A stretch of 48,708 bases of DNA, taken from Propionibacteriaceae bacterium (lineage in GTDB: Bacteria > Actinomycetota > Actinomycetes > Propionibacteriales > Propionibacteriaceae). The position numbers were made by a program, and so were the translations under genes. This document shows, piece by piece, positions 1 to 10,981 of this stretch (the first letter of the stretch is position 1; each line of letters begins with the position of its first letter). The stretch spans positions 1 to 48,708 of the forward strand of contig JAUNKV010000022.1 in NCBI GenBank assembly GCA_030532575.1, read 5' to 3'. The notes beneath the pieces are model-generated. The model was not told where the DNA came from. It searched no databases and saw nothing but the letters and a program-made list of their open reading frames with translations.

Positions 1-75
1 TTTGGCATTGACTTAAAGCACGCTGTTGAGTTCTCAAGCTTCGGACACCCACCCCGAAGGGAGGCGACTCGACCA
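1..75 (-). other. rRNA operon leader (16S rRNA expected just left of the window)
   Basis: Read on the minus strand, bases 16-34 contain TTGAGAACTCAACAGCGTG, the element found shortly before the 16S rRNA gene in many actinobacterial rRNA operons and associated with the antitermination/processing leader. Strong promoter hexamers lie just upstream (see next entries). No mature rRNA sequence is visible inside the window, so the presence of 16S to the left is inferred from the leader and the promoters. Confidence 0.7.
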
Positions 76-103
76 ACTCTACCAGGTTCATCTCGCTTGT
101 CAA
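76..103 (-). promoter_or_regulatory. rRNA operon promoter P1
   Basis: On the minus strand a perfect -35 TTGACA (98-103) is separated by 16 bases from a -10 TAGAGT (76-81). This is a strong sigma-A type promoter pointing left into the rRNA leader. It sits about 45 bases upstream of the GAGAACTCAAC leader motif. Confidence 0.65.
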
Positions 104-173
104 ATCGAGCTGATCTCGGTTGAGTTCTGGTGTCCCCCGGACGGCTGTTTCCAGCTCCTTGGGGCGAGAGAGA

Positions 174-202
174 ACATTACACACCTCGCGGGCAGGATGC
201 AA
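174..202 (-). promoter_or_regulatory. rRNA operon promoter P2 (upstream, tandem)
   Basis: Minus-strand -35 TTGCAT (197-202) and -10 TAATGT (174-179) are 17 bases apart. Both P1 and P2 -35 boxes are preceded by the same CTCGATTTG context, which suggests duplicated promoters, as is common for rRNA operons. Confidence 0.45.
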
Positions 203-269
203 ATCGAGGGTGCTCGCCAGGCGCTCAGCCCCAGCTGGCAGGGGTGAGCGACATACCCCCAGGTCCCCC

Positions 270-402
270 GCGGCCAGCTGCGCAGCACCCCGGACACGCA
301 CCGAGAGCTGGGCAGGGGTGGGTTGGGGTCAACTCCCTGCGGATGGTCACCAGGCCTCGAGCTGGACTGCTCGCTGACGCTCACGGTCCGGCTCGACCAA
401 CG
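270..402 (+). repeat. R1 foldback repeat, degenerate copy
   Basis: This segment parallels the inner part and right end of the R1 element that follows (shared blocks CTCCCTGCGGATGGTC, GGCTCGACCAACGG) but is more diverged and lacks a clear left terminus. It forms a tandem with the intact copy at 410-586. No gene is supported in bases 104-630. Confidence 0.55.
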
Positions 403-409
403 GACACCC

Positions 410-586
410 CCGCTGGTCGAGCCGGGCCCGGAGTTCTAGGGAGGGCCCGAGTCGAGACCCCTGGCACACGGTGCAGGGACCTGAACCAAGCGGGGACGGT
501 CCGGGCTTGAGTCCCTGCGGATGGTCGCGGGGTCTCGAGCCAGGATTCCCTCGCTGTCGCATCGGGACTCCCGGCTCGACCAGCGG
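410..586 (+). repeat. R1 foldback repeat, intact copy (177 bp)
   Basis: Perfect 17-bp terminal inverted repeats CCGCTGGTCGAGCCGGG (410-426) and its complement (570-586) bound a 177-bp element whose arms can fold back on each other. The reverse complement of 9800-9976 matches it closely over the full length and is also exactly 177 bp. Partial or diverged copies lie at 24.8, 26.25, 26.5, 26.7, 30.05 and 31.06 kb, always outside genes. There is no transposase inside; it resembles the REP/MITE-like intergenic repeats of Propionibacteriales. Confidence 0.75.
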
Positions 587-632
587 AGGGAAGGACTCGA
601 CCCCACCGAAGCCCCGCCTGTCCTGGACATGA

Positions 633-673
633 AACAGCCCCCGACCAGGCATTACACCTTGTCGGGGGCTGTT
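633..673 (-). terminator. Rho-independent terminator of tRNA-Ile
   Basis: Arms AACAGCCCCCGAC and GTCGGGGGCTGTT pair perfectly over 13 bp. On the minus strand the hairpin is followed by TTCATG. It lies 8 bases beyond the 3' CCA of the tRNA gene, the expected position for its terminator. Confidence 0.7.
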
Positions 674-680
674 CGTCGTG

Positions 681-757
681 TGGTGGGCCTAGCTGGACTT
701 GAACCAGCGACCTCATCCTTATCAGGGATGCGCTCTAACCGCCTGAGCTATAGGCCC
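681..757 (-). tRNA. tRNA-Ile (anticodon GAU)
   Basis: On the minus strand the acceptor arms GGGCCTA and TAGGCCC pair. The anticodon arm CATCC-CTGATAA-GGATG carries anticodon GAT, and the T arm contains GGTTCAAGTCC. The discriminator is A (684), and a 3' CCA is encoded at 681-683. It reads in the same direction as gyrB-gyrA-DUF3566, 60 bases after that last gene, and towards the rRNA operon. No tRNA-Ala accompanies it here. Confidence 0.95.
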
Positions 758-817
758 GTGTGACGACGACGCGAAACTCTAGCGCACACGTCGCCGTCGC
801 TTCAACTCCACACCGGG

Positions 818-1726
818 TCAGTCCTCCGCCAGGGTGATCTCCAGACCACCCAGCACCGTCGCCGCCAGGTTGTACAGGAAGGCGAACAGCGTGGCCACCG
901 CGGTCAGGATCACCACGTCCACCGCAGCCAGGAGCATCACCAGGCCGATCACACGGCCCGAGTTCACGTAGTCCTGGATCGCGAACTTGGTGTTGGCGTC
1001 ACCGATCAGCTGGTTCATCGTCGAGTTCACCGAGTCCAGCGCCCCTGAACCCTCGATCACCTGCCACAGCACCGCCGCGACCACCACCAGGATGATCCCG
1101 AACGCGATCGAGAACAGGAAGGCCGTCTTCATCACCGACCACGGATCGATCCGGGACAGCCTGAGCCTCGCCCGACGGGTCTTGCGGCCACCGCCCTTCG
1201 TGGTCTCCGTGGAGCTGCCGTCCTTGCCCTCCTTCACCGGCTTCTGCACCGACGACCCGGAGCCGTCCGGCGCGGGCATCGGGGCCAGCGGAGCCGGATT
1301 CGACGGGGAGGAGACCCACATCGAGGCCGCCGAGGGATTCCCTGCCGGGGCCTCGGCCTTGCCAGCCTGCGGCGCCGCCGACGGCGTCGGCGCACCCTGC
1401 GCCGCGCCCTTCGAGGCCGACGCACCCGGCTGGGCGGCCTGCTTCGGCTGCACCTGCTGTGCCTGCTTCGGCTGCGACCCCTGCGGCTTGACCGCACCCT
1501 GCTGGCCCTGCTCCTTCGGCCCCTGCTTCCCGGCAGGCTGCCCCGCAGTCGCTGGAGCCTTGGTCGGCTTCAGATTCGTCGTCGCAGCCACATCACCCTT
1601 CTGGGCCGCCTGCTTCTGCTGCTGGGCCTTGCCCCCCTGGCCCCGCTGCTTGCGCGAACCCTTCGGTGCGAAACTCACACCAGGCTTGCCGTCAGGCCCA
1701 GGCCATTGGGGATCCTTCTCACTCAT
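818..1726 (-). CDS. DUF3566 membrane protein downstream of gyrA
   Basis: A 302-residue protein in two parts. Residues 1 to about 185 are low-complexity, rich in Gln, Lys, Ala, Pro and Gly, and likely disordered and cytoplasmic. Residues about 190-302 hold two hydrophobic segments (one beginning [20 protein letters not shown], the other [19 protein letters not shown]) typical of the DUF3566 family that follows gyrA in Actinobacteria. Its ATG overlaps the gyrA stop by 8 bases, so it is co-translated with gyrA. Its molecular role is not established; in related genomes it is a conserved gyrBA operon partner. Confidence 0.85.
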   Translation of the reverse strand: MSEKDPQWPGPDGKPGVSFAPKGSRKQRGQGGKAQQQKQAAQKGDVAATTNLKPTKAPATAGQPAGKQGPKEQGQQGAVKPQGSQPKQAQQVQPKQAAQPGASASKGAAQGAPTPSAAPQAGKAEAPAGNPSAASMWVSSPSNPAPLAPMPAPDGSGSSVQKPVKEGKDGSSTETTKGGGRKTRRARLRLSRIDPWSVMKTAFLFSIAFGIILVVVAAVLWQVIEGSGALDSVNSTMNQLIGDANTKFAIQDYVNSGRVIGLVMLLAAVDVVILTAVATLFAFLYNLAATVLGGLEITLAED

Positions 1727-4340
1727 CCCCGGTCACCTCCTCGGCCGCACCGGCCTCGTCGTTGGCTGTCCCAGCCACCGTACCCGCTTCCACAGGGGAA
1801 TCCGCAACCTCGTCCACCGAATCGTCCTCCGGATAGAGCGCAATCGCCGCCACCGAGTCCTCACCGCGTACCGAGACGAACTTCACCCCCATCGTGTCCC
1901 GGCCCTTGACCGGAACATCCGCGACGGCGGAGCGCGCCACCTGCCCGGAGGTCTTGATCGAGATCACCTCGTCACCCTCACCAACGATGAGACCACCCAC
2001 CAGCGACCCCCGGTCATCGGTCAGCCGCATCGCCTTGATCCCGAGCCCACCCCGGCCCTGCTGCCGGTACTCACCGACGGCGGTGCGCTTGGCGAACCCA
2101 CCGTCGGTGACGGTGAACACGAACTGACCCGCCAGGTCCTCATCCCCACCGAGGATCGCCATGCTCAACAGCTCGTCGTCATCCCGGAACCGCATCCCCG
2201 TCACCCCGGAGGTCGCCCGTCCCATCGGCCGCAGCTGCTCATCCGAGGCCTGGAACCGGATCGCCTGCCCCTTGCGCGAGATCAGCAGCACGTCATCCTC
2301 GGGCGAGCACAGCGCCGCCCCGATCAGCTCGTCGTCATCCTCCCGGAAGTTGATGGCGATCACCCCGGCCTGACGCGGCGAATCATAGGCCGACAAGGCC
2401 GTCTTCTTCACGAACCCCTTCCGGGTGGCCAGCACCAGGTACGGCGCGTCGTCGTAGCTGCGCAGCGTCATCACCTGCGCGATGTGCTCATCCGGCAGGA
2501 ACGACAGCAGACCCGCGACGTGCCCGCCCTTCGCGTCCCGGCCCGCCTCCGGCAGCTGCCAGATCTTCGCCCGGTACACCCGCCCCAGGTTGGTGAAGAA
2601 CAGCAGCCACTCATGGTTGGTGGCCTTGAACAGGTGCGCCACCTCGTCGTCGGCCCGCAGCGTCGCGCCGCGAACCCCCTTGCCACCACGCTTTTGAACC
2701 CGGTACTGGTCCGCCCGGGTGCGCTTGGCGTAGCCGCCGTGGGTGATCGTGACCACCACGTCCTCGTCGGCGATGAAGTCCTCCTCCGAGAAGTCCCCAT
2801 CCGCCGCGACGATCCGGGTGCGACGCTCGTCGCCGTACTTGTCGGTGATCTCCTGCAGCTCCGTACCGACAATCCCGCGCTGGCGCTCCTCCGAGGCCAG
2901 GATGTCCTTCAGGTCCGCGATCAGCCGCTCGATCTCCGCCAGCCGGTCGATGATCTTCTGAATCTCCATCGACGCCAGCCGCCTCAGCTGCTGATCCAGG
3001 ATGAAGCGGGCCTGCAGCTCGTCGATGTCCAGCAGCTCCTGCAGCCCGAGGGAAGCCTCCTCCGCCGTACGCGACGCCCGGATCAGCGCGATCACCTCGT
3101 CCAACATGTTCAGGGCCTTCACCAGACCCCGATCCAGGTGGGCACGCTTCTCCGCATCGGCCAGCTGGAACGCGGTCCGGCGACGGATCACCTCCATCTG
3201 GTGCTTGATCCACAGCGAGATGAACTGGTCCAGACGCAGCGTGCGCGGCACGTCGTCGACCAGCGCCAGCATGTTGCAGCCGAAGGTGTCCTGCAGCGCG
3301 GTGTGCTTGTACAGGTTGTTCATCACCACGCGCGGCTGGGCGTCGCGCTTCAGCACGATCACCAGGCGCAGCCCCGTGCGGGCCGAGGTGTCGTCACGGA
3401 TGTCGGCGATCCCGGTCAGGCGACCCGAGTTCACCAGCTCCGCGATCTTCGTCGCCAGGTTGTCCGGGTTGCACATGTATGGCAGCTGCGTGATCGCGAT
3501 CAGCTGACGGCCCGAGGAGTCCTCCTCAAGGTCCATCACCGCACGCATGATGACCGAGCCTCGGCCCGTCCGGTAGGCGTCCTCGATGCCCTGTCGGCCG
3601 ACGATCAACCCGCCACCCGGGAAGTCCGGCCCCTGAATCCGCTGCATCGCGGCCTCCAGCAGCTCCTCCTTCGTCGCCTCCGGGTGGGCCAGCGCCCACT
3701 GCACCGCGTCGTTGACCTCACGCAGGTTGTGGGTGGGGATGTTGGTGGCCATGCCGACGGCGATGCCGGTGGAGCCGTTGATCAGCAGGTTCGGGAACCG
3801 GGCCGGGAGCACCACCGGCTCGGTCTCCCGGTTGTCGTAGTTCGGCTTGAAGTCGACGGTGTCCTGCTCGATCTCGCGGACCATCTCCGTGGCCAACGGC
3901 GCCAGCTTGCACTCGGTGTAGCGCATCGCGGCGGCCTTGTCGTTGCCCTGGCTGCCGAAGTTGCCCTGGCCGGAGACCAGCGGCAGCCGCATCGCCCACG
4001 GCTGCGCCAGCCGCACCAGGGTGTCGTAGATGGCGCTGTCGCCGTGCGGGTGGTACAGGCCCATCACCTCACCGACGACCCGGGAGCACTTGTTCCAGCC
4101 CCGGTCGTGGCGGTAGCCGCCGTCCCACATCGCGTACAGGACCCGACGGTGAACCGGCTTCAAACCGTCGCGGACATCGGGCAGCGCCCGGCCCACGATG
4201 ACACTCATCGCGTAGTCCAGGTACGACTTCTGGATCTCGGTGTGGAGATCGACGCTCTGCGTGCTGCCCTCCATCTTCACCAGACCCTGGGAATCCGCCT
4301 CGACCTGCTCGTCAACCTGCGGGGTGGTGTCTTCGGACAT
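1719..4340 (-). CDS. gyrA: DNA gyrase subunit A
   Basis: An 873-residue GyrA, the breakage-reunion subunit that introduces negative supercoils with GyrB. The catalytic tyrosine is Tyr141 in AMRYTE. The quinolone-resistance region [10 protein letters not shown] places Ser102 and Asp106 at the E. coli Ser83/Asp87 positions, i.e. the unmutated residues. A GyrA-box-like QKRGGKG lies in the C-terminal beta-pinwheel. After about residue 830 the tail is acidic and Ala/Gly/Glu-rich. It starts 28 bases after gyrB and overlaps the DUF3566 gene, forming a gyrB-gyrA-DUF3566 operon. Confidence 0.98.
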   Translation of the reverse strand: MSEDTTPQVDEQVEADSQGLVKMEGSTQSVDLHTEIQKSYLDYAMSVIVGRALPDVRDGLKPVHRRVLYAMWDGGYRHDRGWNKCSRVVGEVMGLYHPHGDSAIYDTLVRLAQPWAMRLPLVSGQGNFGSQGNDKAAAMRYTECKLAPLATEMVREIEQDTVDFKPNYDNRETEPVVLPARFPNLLINGSTGIAVGMATNIPTHNLREVNDAVQWALAHPEATKEELLEAAMQRIQGPDFPGGGLIVGRQGIEDAYRTGRGSVIMRAVMDLEEDSSGRQLIAITQLPYMCNPDNLATKIAELVNSGRLTGIADIRDDTSARTGLRLVIVLKRDAQPRVVMNNLYKHTALQDTFGCNMLALVDDVPRTLRLDQFISLWIKHQMEVIRRRTAFQLADAEKRAHLDRGLVKALNMLDEVIALIRASRTAEEASLGLQELLDIDELQARFILDQQLRRLASMEIQKIIDRLAEIERLIADLKDILASEERQRGIVGTELQEITDKYGDERRTRIVAADGDFSEEDFIADEDVVVTITHGGYAKRTRADQYRVQKRGGKGVRGATLRADDEVAHLFKATNHEWLLFFTNLGRVYRAKIWQLPEAGRDAKGGHVAGLLSFLPDEHIAQVMTLRSYDDAPYLVLATRKGFVKKTALSAYDSPRQAGVIAINFREDDDELIGAALCSPEDDVLLISRKGQAIRFQASDEQLRPMGRATSGVTGMRFRDDDELLSMAILGGDEDLAGQFVFTVTDGGFAKRTAVGEYRQQGRGGLGIKAMRLTDDRGSLVGGLIVGEGDEVISIKTSGQVARSAVADVPVKGRDTMGVKFVSVRGEDSVAAIALYPEDDSVDEVADSPVEAGTVAGTANDEAGAAEEVTGDE

Positions 4341-4368
4341 GATGCCTCCTAAGAACTTGCGTATCGGC

Positions 4369-7005
<2,637 letters not shown>

Positions 7006-7006
<1 letters not shown>

Positions 7007-7560
7007 CAGTTCTTGCCCAACCAGCACCAACTGGCACCAATAGCCAAGTTGACGGCCAGGCCGACACCTCCACCGATCAGCATCCTGGGAGCGACGACAC
7101 GGAGGAGAAAGGAAGCAACCTTTGCATACTTGCCCTTCTTGAGCCAAGCGTAGACCCCTCCTCCCAAAAGCCCTTCGCCCGCACCGGGAACGACGTAGTC
7201 AAGGGTGCATACAGCCCATGCCCGTGACCCGAACGCATAGTCTGGGTTGAGACCCCGACCATCCAAGCCATTGTCGTACCCCTCAGGGAAAACGGCCTTA
7301 CCCAGCACTGAGTTGAAGCCGTCAGCGATTTGACGCAGTTCGGCCTCAGGGGCTCCATCCGCACGAACAGCCTGGACATCGACATGCCAGCGTCCATCCG
7401 GGGACTCATGCAGGTAACGCTCGAAGATCAACCTGAGTTCTGCCTCAACCGTTGCGACAGAAGGGCTCGTCTGATCATTCGCTGCAGCTGGCGCAGCCAG
7501 TGGGCCACACACGATGGCGATGAGGACCACCAGCACCGCCAAGATTCTCTTGAGGTTCAC
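7006..7560 (-). CDS. Secreted protein with Gly-rich hydrophobic C-terminus
   Basis: A 184-residue protein from a GTG at 7558-7560, chosen because GAGGAG lies 5 bases upstream; an in-frame ATG exists 15 bases further up. The N-terminus VNLKRILAVLVVLIAIVCG...APAAA is a Sec signal peptide with an Ala-x-Ala cleavage site near residue 27. The middle is soluble (ERYLHESPDGRWHVDVQA). The last 75 residues are hydrophobic and Gly-rich, with two cysteines (AWAVCTL and ASWCWLGKN) and a Lys-rich stretch WLKKGKYAKVAS. The layout recalls a precursor releasing a cationic antimicrobial C-terminal peptide, but no family was recognised. Confidence 0.6.
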
Positions 7561-7625
7561 AGGAACTCCTCTCATCCTTGAGTGAAAGTGCTCCAATCAT
7601 AGGCCACCACAGCCTCCCTCCACCG

Positions 7626-7796
7626 TTAACTATTTTCCAAATCTTGATGGAGACTGCTCACGGCAGCGGCTTCCTGTATGACCCTCCTGGCCGACCCCGC
7701 CGCACCTGTGCAGTTACGCAGCATCATCACCAGCCTGCGCAGATCCTGGTCCTTCGTCAGGATCTGCGGGGTGACCTTCTGGTTGAGCAGTCCCGC
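7626..7796 (-). pseudogene. Possible gene remnant (C-terminal fragment), unidentified
   Basis: On the minus strand this frame reads AGLLNQKVTPQILTKDQDLR followed by RLVMMLRNCTG and ends in TAA. The composition looks like genuine protein rather than noise, but there is no start codon or ribosome site, and upstream it runs into the antisense of the pseudogene at 7799. It contains a perfect 11-bp inverted repeat (7738-7768). The family is unknown and coding status doubtful. Confidence 0.25.
7738..7768. repeat. Perfect 11-bp inverted repeat
   Basis: CGCAGATCCTG and CAGGATCTGCG flank a 9-base spacer. There is no T run on either side, so it is a poor terminator. It may be an operator or a chance feature of the decayed segment. 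Confidence 0.35.
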
Positions 7797-7798
7797 CG

Positions 7799-8203
7799 GT
7801 GATGGCGTGCGTCGGCAGCTCTCTCACACTCCTGAGCACCGCCCGCAGCGCCCCGAACCTGCCGGAATTCCCGGACTCCTTCGGGGACTTCAAGGTCACG
7901 GAGCCCGTGATCGGGAGCGAGGGACCGTAGGACAAGCGGTACGAGGACAGCAAGGGCACCACCTTCTTCGCCGCCCATCTGCCCTTCCCCAACAAGTACG
8001 ACTTCATGGTGGGCCAGCTCGAGAACCAGGAGACCTTCGGCGACACCGTCTGCGGCAAGGAGGTCATGGACGACCAGGGACGAGGATTTTTCGTCTGTTG
8101 CACGGCAGTCCCGGAGGGACTGCTACGTACCTCCGCGCATCCTGACGACACCCTCGCAGACATCGGCATCCCCACCCAGGAGTTCCTTGCGGCCTGGAAG
8201 TAG
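7799..8203 (+). pseudogene. Disrupted gene with an in-frame stop (unidentified family)
   Basis: One frame reads through VMACVGSSLTLLSTARSAPN, continues LPEFPDSFGDFKVTEPVIGS, hits TAG at 7928-7930, then continues DKRYEDSKGTTFFAAHLPFP to a final ...EFLAAWK stop at 8201-8203. Protein-like composition on both sides of the TAG and a continuous frame point to a gene broken by a single nonsense change. The first residues (MACVGSSL) could be the remains of a lipoprotein signal. No promoter or good ribosome site is seen, and function is unknown. A sequencing error at the TAG is possible. Confidence 0.5.
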
Positions 8204-8274
8204 CGGCCCCACACTCGGCAGAATCCGGCTGGCGCCAGTACCCTTGATCCTTCACGTGGTTCAACGGAGGTCTG

Positions 8275-9174
8275 ATGGCACGCAACATCTTCGCCGGGTT
8301 CCTGGGCATCCTGGCATTGCTCACCGGCCTGATCGGCGTGTTGCTGCAGTGGGTGAACCACGCGGCCCGCGACCCGCAGCTGACCGAACAGGTGGCGGTC
8401 GCCGTGGCGAAGGACCCGACGGTGCACGCGGCCATCTCCTCCGAGGTGACGACCCGGCTGGCGGGGGCGTTGCAGCAGGCCAAGCTCCCCGGTGAGCTGC
8501 CCTACGCACAGATCAAGGAGGAGCTCACCGCCGCCCTGCACTCAGCCGTCCAGGAGGTGCTGGCCGACCAGGGGGTCGATACCACCTGGCGCACCGTGCT
8601 GTCCCAGACCCGCGAGCAGCTGGTCACGGACCTCGACGCCTGGCGCAGCGGCGACCCCGCCCCTGAGGTCAAGCTGAACCTCGCCCCCGTCGCCACGCTG
8701 GTGGTCGATGAGGTCAAGGCCGAGGGGGGCCACGTCGTCGCCGTGATCGCCGAGCACATCGAGGTCCCCGAGACGATGATCGTGGCGGGGACACAGCTGG
8801 ACGACCGGATCGCACGTGTCGCCTCCCCGGTGCTGCAGCTGGCCCAGCTGTGGCCCGCCTTCATCGTGCTGGCCGTGGTGCTGGTGGCCCTGGCCGTGGC
8901 CTTCGCCCGCTCCAGTACTCGGCCCGGGACGCTGATCCGAACCGGGCTGGGTGCTGTCGCCGTGACCCTGATGCTGCGGCTGATGGTGGGTCAGGTCTCG
9001 CTCAGCGGACAGAGCGGCCTGGCCCAGACGATGGCGGCCGTGGGGGTGAAGCAACTCACCTCGTCGCTGTCCCAGGCGCTGCTGCCGCTGCTGTGGGTCG
9101 GCCTGGCCGTCACCGTCGTGGGGCTGGTGTGGTGGTTCATCCGACGTCGCGGAGCTGTTCGGCGAGGTCGTTGA
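8275..9174 (+). CDS. Integral membrane protein with large extracytoplasmic region
   Basis: A 299-residue protein; GGAGG lies 6 bases before the ATG. TM1 covers about residues 5-26 (FAGFLGILALLTGLIGVLLQ). A hydrophilic region of about 160 residues follows, then three hydrophobic segments near 195-213 (LWPAFIVLAVVLVALAVAFA), 221-235 and 268-286, ending in an Arg-rich tail. This single-TM, large loop, TM-cluster layout is common among uncharacterised actinobacterial membrane proteins. The stop overlaps the convergent dinB-like gene by 38 bases. Confidence 0.75.
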   Translation: MARNIFAGFLGILALLTGLIGVLLQWVNHAARDPQLTEQVAVAVAKDPTVHAAISSEVTTRLAGALQQAKLPGELPYAQIKEELTAALHSAVQEVLADQGVDTTWRTVLSQTREQLVTDLDAWRSGDPAPEVKLNLAPVATLVVDEVKAEGGHVVAVIAEHIEVPETMIVAGTQLDDRIARVASPVLQLAQLWPAFIVLAVVLVALAVAFARSSTRPGTLIRTGLGAVAVTLMLRLMVGQVSLSGQSGLAQTMAAVGVKQLTSSLSQALLPLLWVGLAVTVVGLVWWFIRRRGAVRRGR

Positions 9175-9691
9175 TCTCGAAGGCCCCCTTGCCGTCGATG
9201 GTCTCGCGGATGATGTCGGCGTGACCGGCATGGCGGGCGAGTTCCGCGACGAGGTGGAGCAGGCACCAGCGCGCCTCCCAGTGGGTGAGTTCCTTCGGAA
9301 TCCACGGGGCAGGAGGCGTCGGAACCGGGGCCGCGAGGTCGGCGACGGCGTCGATGTTCTCCGCAGTCAGGGCAACGCAGCGGTCGAAGAAGGCCAACAC
9401 CTCCTCCAGGCTGCGCGGGTCGTTGACCAGGGCGTCGGTGTGACTGTCCGCCATGTCCTCGGGCAGCTGCGGTGGGGTGGGGGCTGCGGCTGCGCTCGCG
9501 GACCAGTACACGGCGACCGGCCCGGTGTGCAGCAGCAGGGCGGTGAGGTTGAGCGCCGAGGCGCTGGGGGTGCTCTTGGCCTGGTCGTCGGTGAGCCCGA
9601 CGACGGTGGTGCGCAGCTGGGCCAGCTGCTGCAGCACGAACACCTTGAGGTGACCCAGTTCTCCGGTGGCGGTTGGGGTGAGGAATCCCAT
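9137..9691 (-). CDS. DinB/DUF664-family protein
   Basis: A 184-residue protein from the ATG at 9689-9691, preceded by AGGAG; an upstream in-frame ATG lacks a ribosome site. The C-terminal motif LLHLVAELARHAGHADIIRE matches the helix that carries metal-binding histidines in DUF664/DinB-superfamily proteins, with a further His in LLLHTGPVAVYW. Members of the superfamily include thiol-dependent S-transferases and many uncharacterised stress proteins. It is divergent from the WYL regulator at 10034, a pairing in which the regulator often controls its neighbour. Confidence 0.8.
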   Translation of the reverse strand: MGFLTPTATGELGHLKVFVLQQLAQLRTTVVGLTDDQAKSTPSASALNLTALLLHTGPVAVYWSASAAAAPTPPQLPEDMADSHTDALVNDPRSLEEVLAFFDRCVALTAENIDAVADLAAPVPTPPAPWIPKELTHWEARWCLLHLVAELARHAGHADIIRETIDGKGAFEINDLAEQLRDVG

Positions 9692-9755
9692 GATCTGTCT
9701 CCTTGTTGTTCGGGATGTCCCCACCGTAGGAAGGATTGCGGACAGATTCTGTCCT

Positions 9756-10025
9756 CAACATGTCATGGTCGAGTCGGACTGCGCGCGCCAGCGGGGTATC
9801 CGCTGGTCGAGCCGGGAGTCCCGATGCGGAGCGAGGGACTCCCGAGTCGAGACCCCGCGACCGTGCACAGGGACTTGGGCACCAGACCATCCCCACTCAG
9901 CGCAAGTCCCAGCACCGGATGCCAGGGGTCTCGACACGGGCCCTCCGTAGAACTCCGGGCCCGGCTCGACCAGCGGAAAAAGGGACGATCTCGACACGAG
10001 TTCCCTCGCTCCACAACATGTCATG
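9756..10025. repeat. 12-bp direct repeats flanking an inserted R1 element
   Basis: CAACATGTCATG occurs at 9756-9767 and again at 10014-10025, bracketing the R1 element and some R1-derived flank. The second copy leads directly into the WYL regulator start. The simplest reading is insertion of about 258 bp into the shared dinB-WYL promoter, with duplication of 12 bp at the target. This interval fills the whole 342-base intergenic space; no other gene is seen. Confidence 0.55.
9800..9976 (-). repeat. R1 foldback repeat, intact copy (177 bp), inverted
   Basis: It has the same 17-bp terminal inverted repeats as 410-586 and the same 177-bp length, in the opposite orientation. Shared blocks include CCTGGCATCCGGTGC, GGGGATGGTC and CGCGGGGTCTCGA when read on the minus strand. 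Flanks at 9768-9799 and 9977-10013 carry further R1-like pieces. Confidence 0.75.
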
Positions 10026-10033
10026 CTTGATCC

Positions 10034-10981
10034 ATGACCGATCCGACCTCGCGGGCGCTCAGCCTGCTGGGCCTGCTGGAGAGTCGTTCGGTGTGGACCG
10101 GGGCAGAGCTGGCAGAGCGGCTCGGGGTCACGTCCCGCACCCTTCGTCGTGACGTGGAGCGGCTGCGTGACCTCGGCTACGTCGTCGAAGCTGATCCGGG
10201 ACCGGGTGGCGGATATGCGCTGGGGCGCGGTCAGGTGGTGCCGCCGCTGCTGCTGGACGAGGAGCAGGCCGTGGCCGTGACCCTGGCGCTGACCCGGGCC
10301 GCCCAGGCCACGACCGGACCCGAGGCCGAGGCCGCGCTGCGGGCGCTCAGCACCATCGATGCGATCACCCCGTCGGCGCTGCGGCACCGGTTGGCGTCGC
10401 TGCGGGAGTCGTCGACGGTGACCCCGCTGGGGGAGGGTCCCAGCACGCAACTGCTGCTGACCTCAGCTGATGCGATCCACCGTCGGCTGCGACTGCGGTT
10501 CGGCTACCGGGATCGGCACGGTACGGAAACGGCGCGTCACGTGGAGCCGCACCGGATGGTTGCCCGAGCCAGGTCGTGGCTGCTCATCGCCTTCGACCTG
10601 GACCGCGACGACTGGCGCACCTTCCGCATCGACCGGATGCGTGAGGCTGAGGTCAGCACCTGGCGGTTCGTTCCCCGGCCCGGTCTGGAGCAGGTGCTGG
10701 CGGGGCTCGACGATCCTGTTCCGCCGTCGGCGTGGCGGCACCAGGTGGAAGTCCACATCCACGCCCCTCACGCGCAGGTGCAGGCTGCGCTGCCCCGCGG
10801 TGCCGGTCAGCTGCGACCCCTGGACGAGAACACCACCGAATTCCTGGCCGGGAGCGACGACCCGACGACGGCGGCCTGCTGGCTGGCCCGGCTGGGCTTC
10901 GACTTCACGCTGTTGGGGGACGACGACGTGGTGGCCGCCGTCGCTGATCTCGCGGAGCGGCTACGCCGGGCCGTGGGCTGA
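10034..10981 (+). CDS. WYL-domain HTH transcriptional regulator
   Basis: A 315-residue regulator. Residues 5-60 form a DeoR-type winged helix (LAERLGVTSRTLRRDVERLR as recognition region; the wing contains GPGGGYALG). Residues about 150-230 form a WYL-like sensor domain (HRRLRLRFGYRDRHGTETAR, then WLLIAFDLDRDDWRTFRIDR). WYL proteins bind nucleic-acid or nucleotide ligands and control neighbouring genes; the divergent dinB-like gene is the obvious candidate target. The stop overlaps the convergent GyrB-like gene by 21 bases. The promoter region has been remodelled by an R1 insertion. Confidence 0.9.
   Translation: MTDPTSRALSLLGLLESRSVWTGAELAERLGVTSRTLRRDVERLRDLGYVVEADPGPGGGYALGRGQVVPPLLLDEEQAVAVTLALTRAAQATTGPEAEAALRALSTIDAITPSALRHRLASLRESSTVTPLGEGPSTQLLLTSADAIHRRLRLRFGYRDRHGTETARHVEPHRMVARARSWLLIAFDLDRDDWRTFRIDRMREAEVSTWRFVPRPGLEQVLAGLDDPVPPSAWRHQVEVHIHAPHAQVQAALPRGAGQLRPLDENTTEFLAGSDDPTTAACWLARLGFDFTLLGDDDVVAAVADLAERLRRAVG

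Noticed and set aside
987-4352. 1121-residue open frame on the plus strand opposite gyrA
   Set aside because: It is the antisense of gyrA and DUF3566. Long open frames opposite genes are expected at this GC content. No start signal or recognisable domain.
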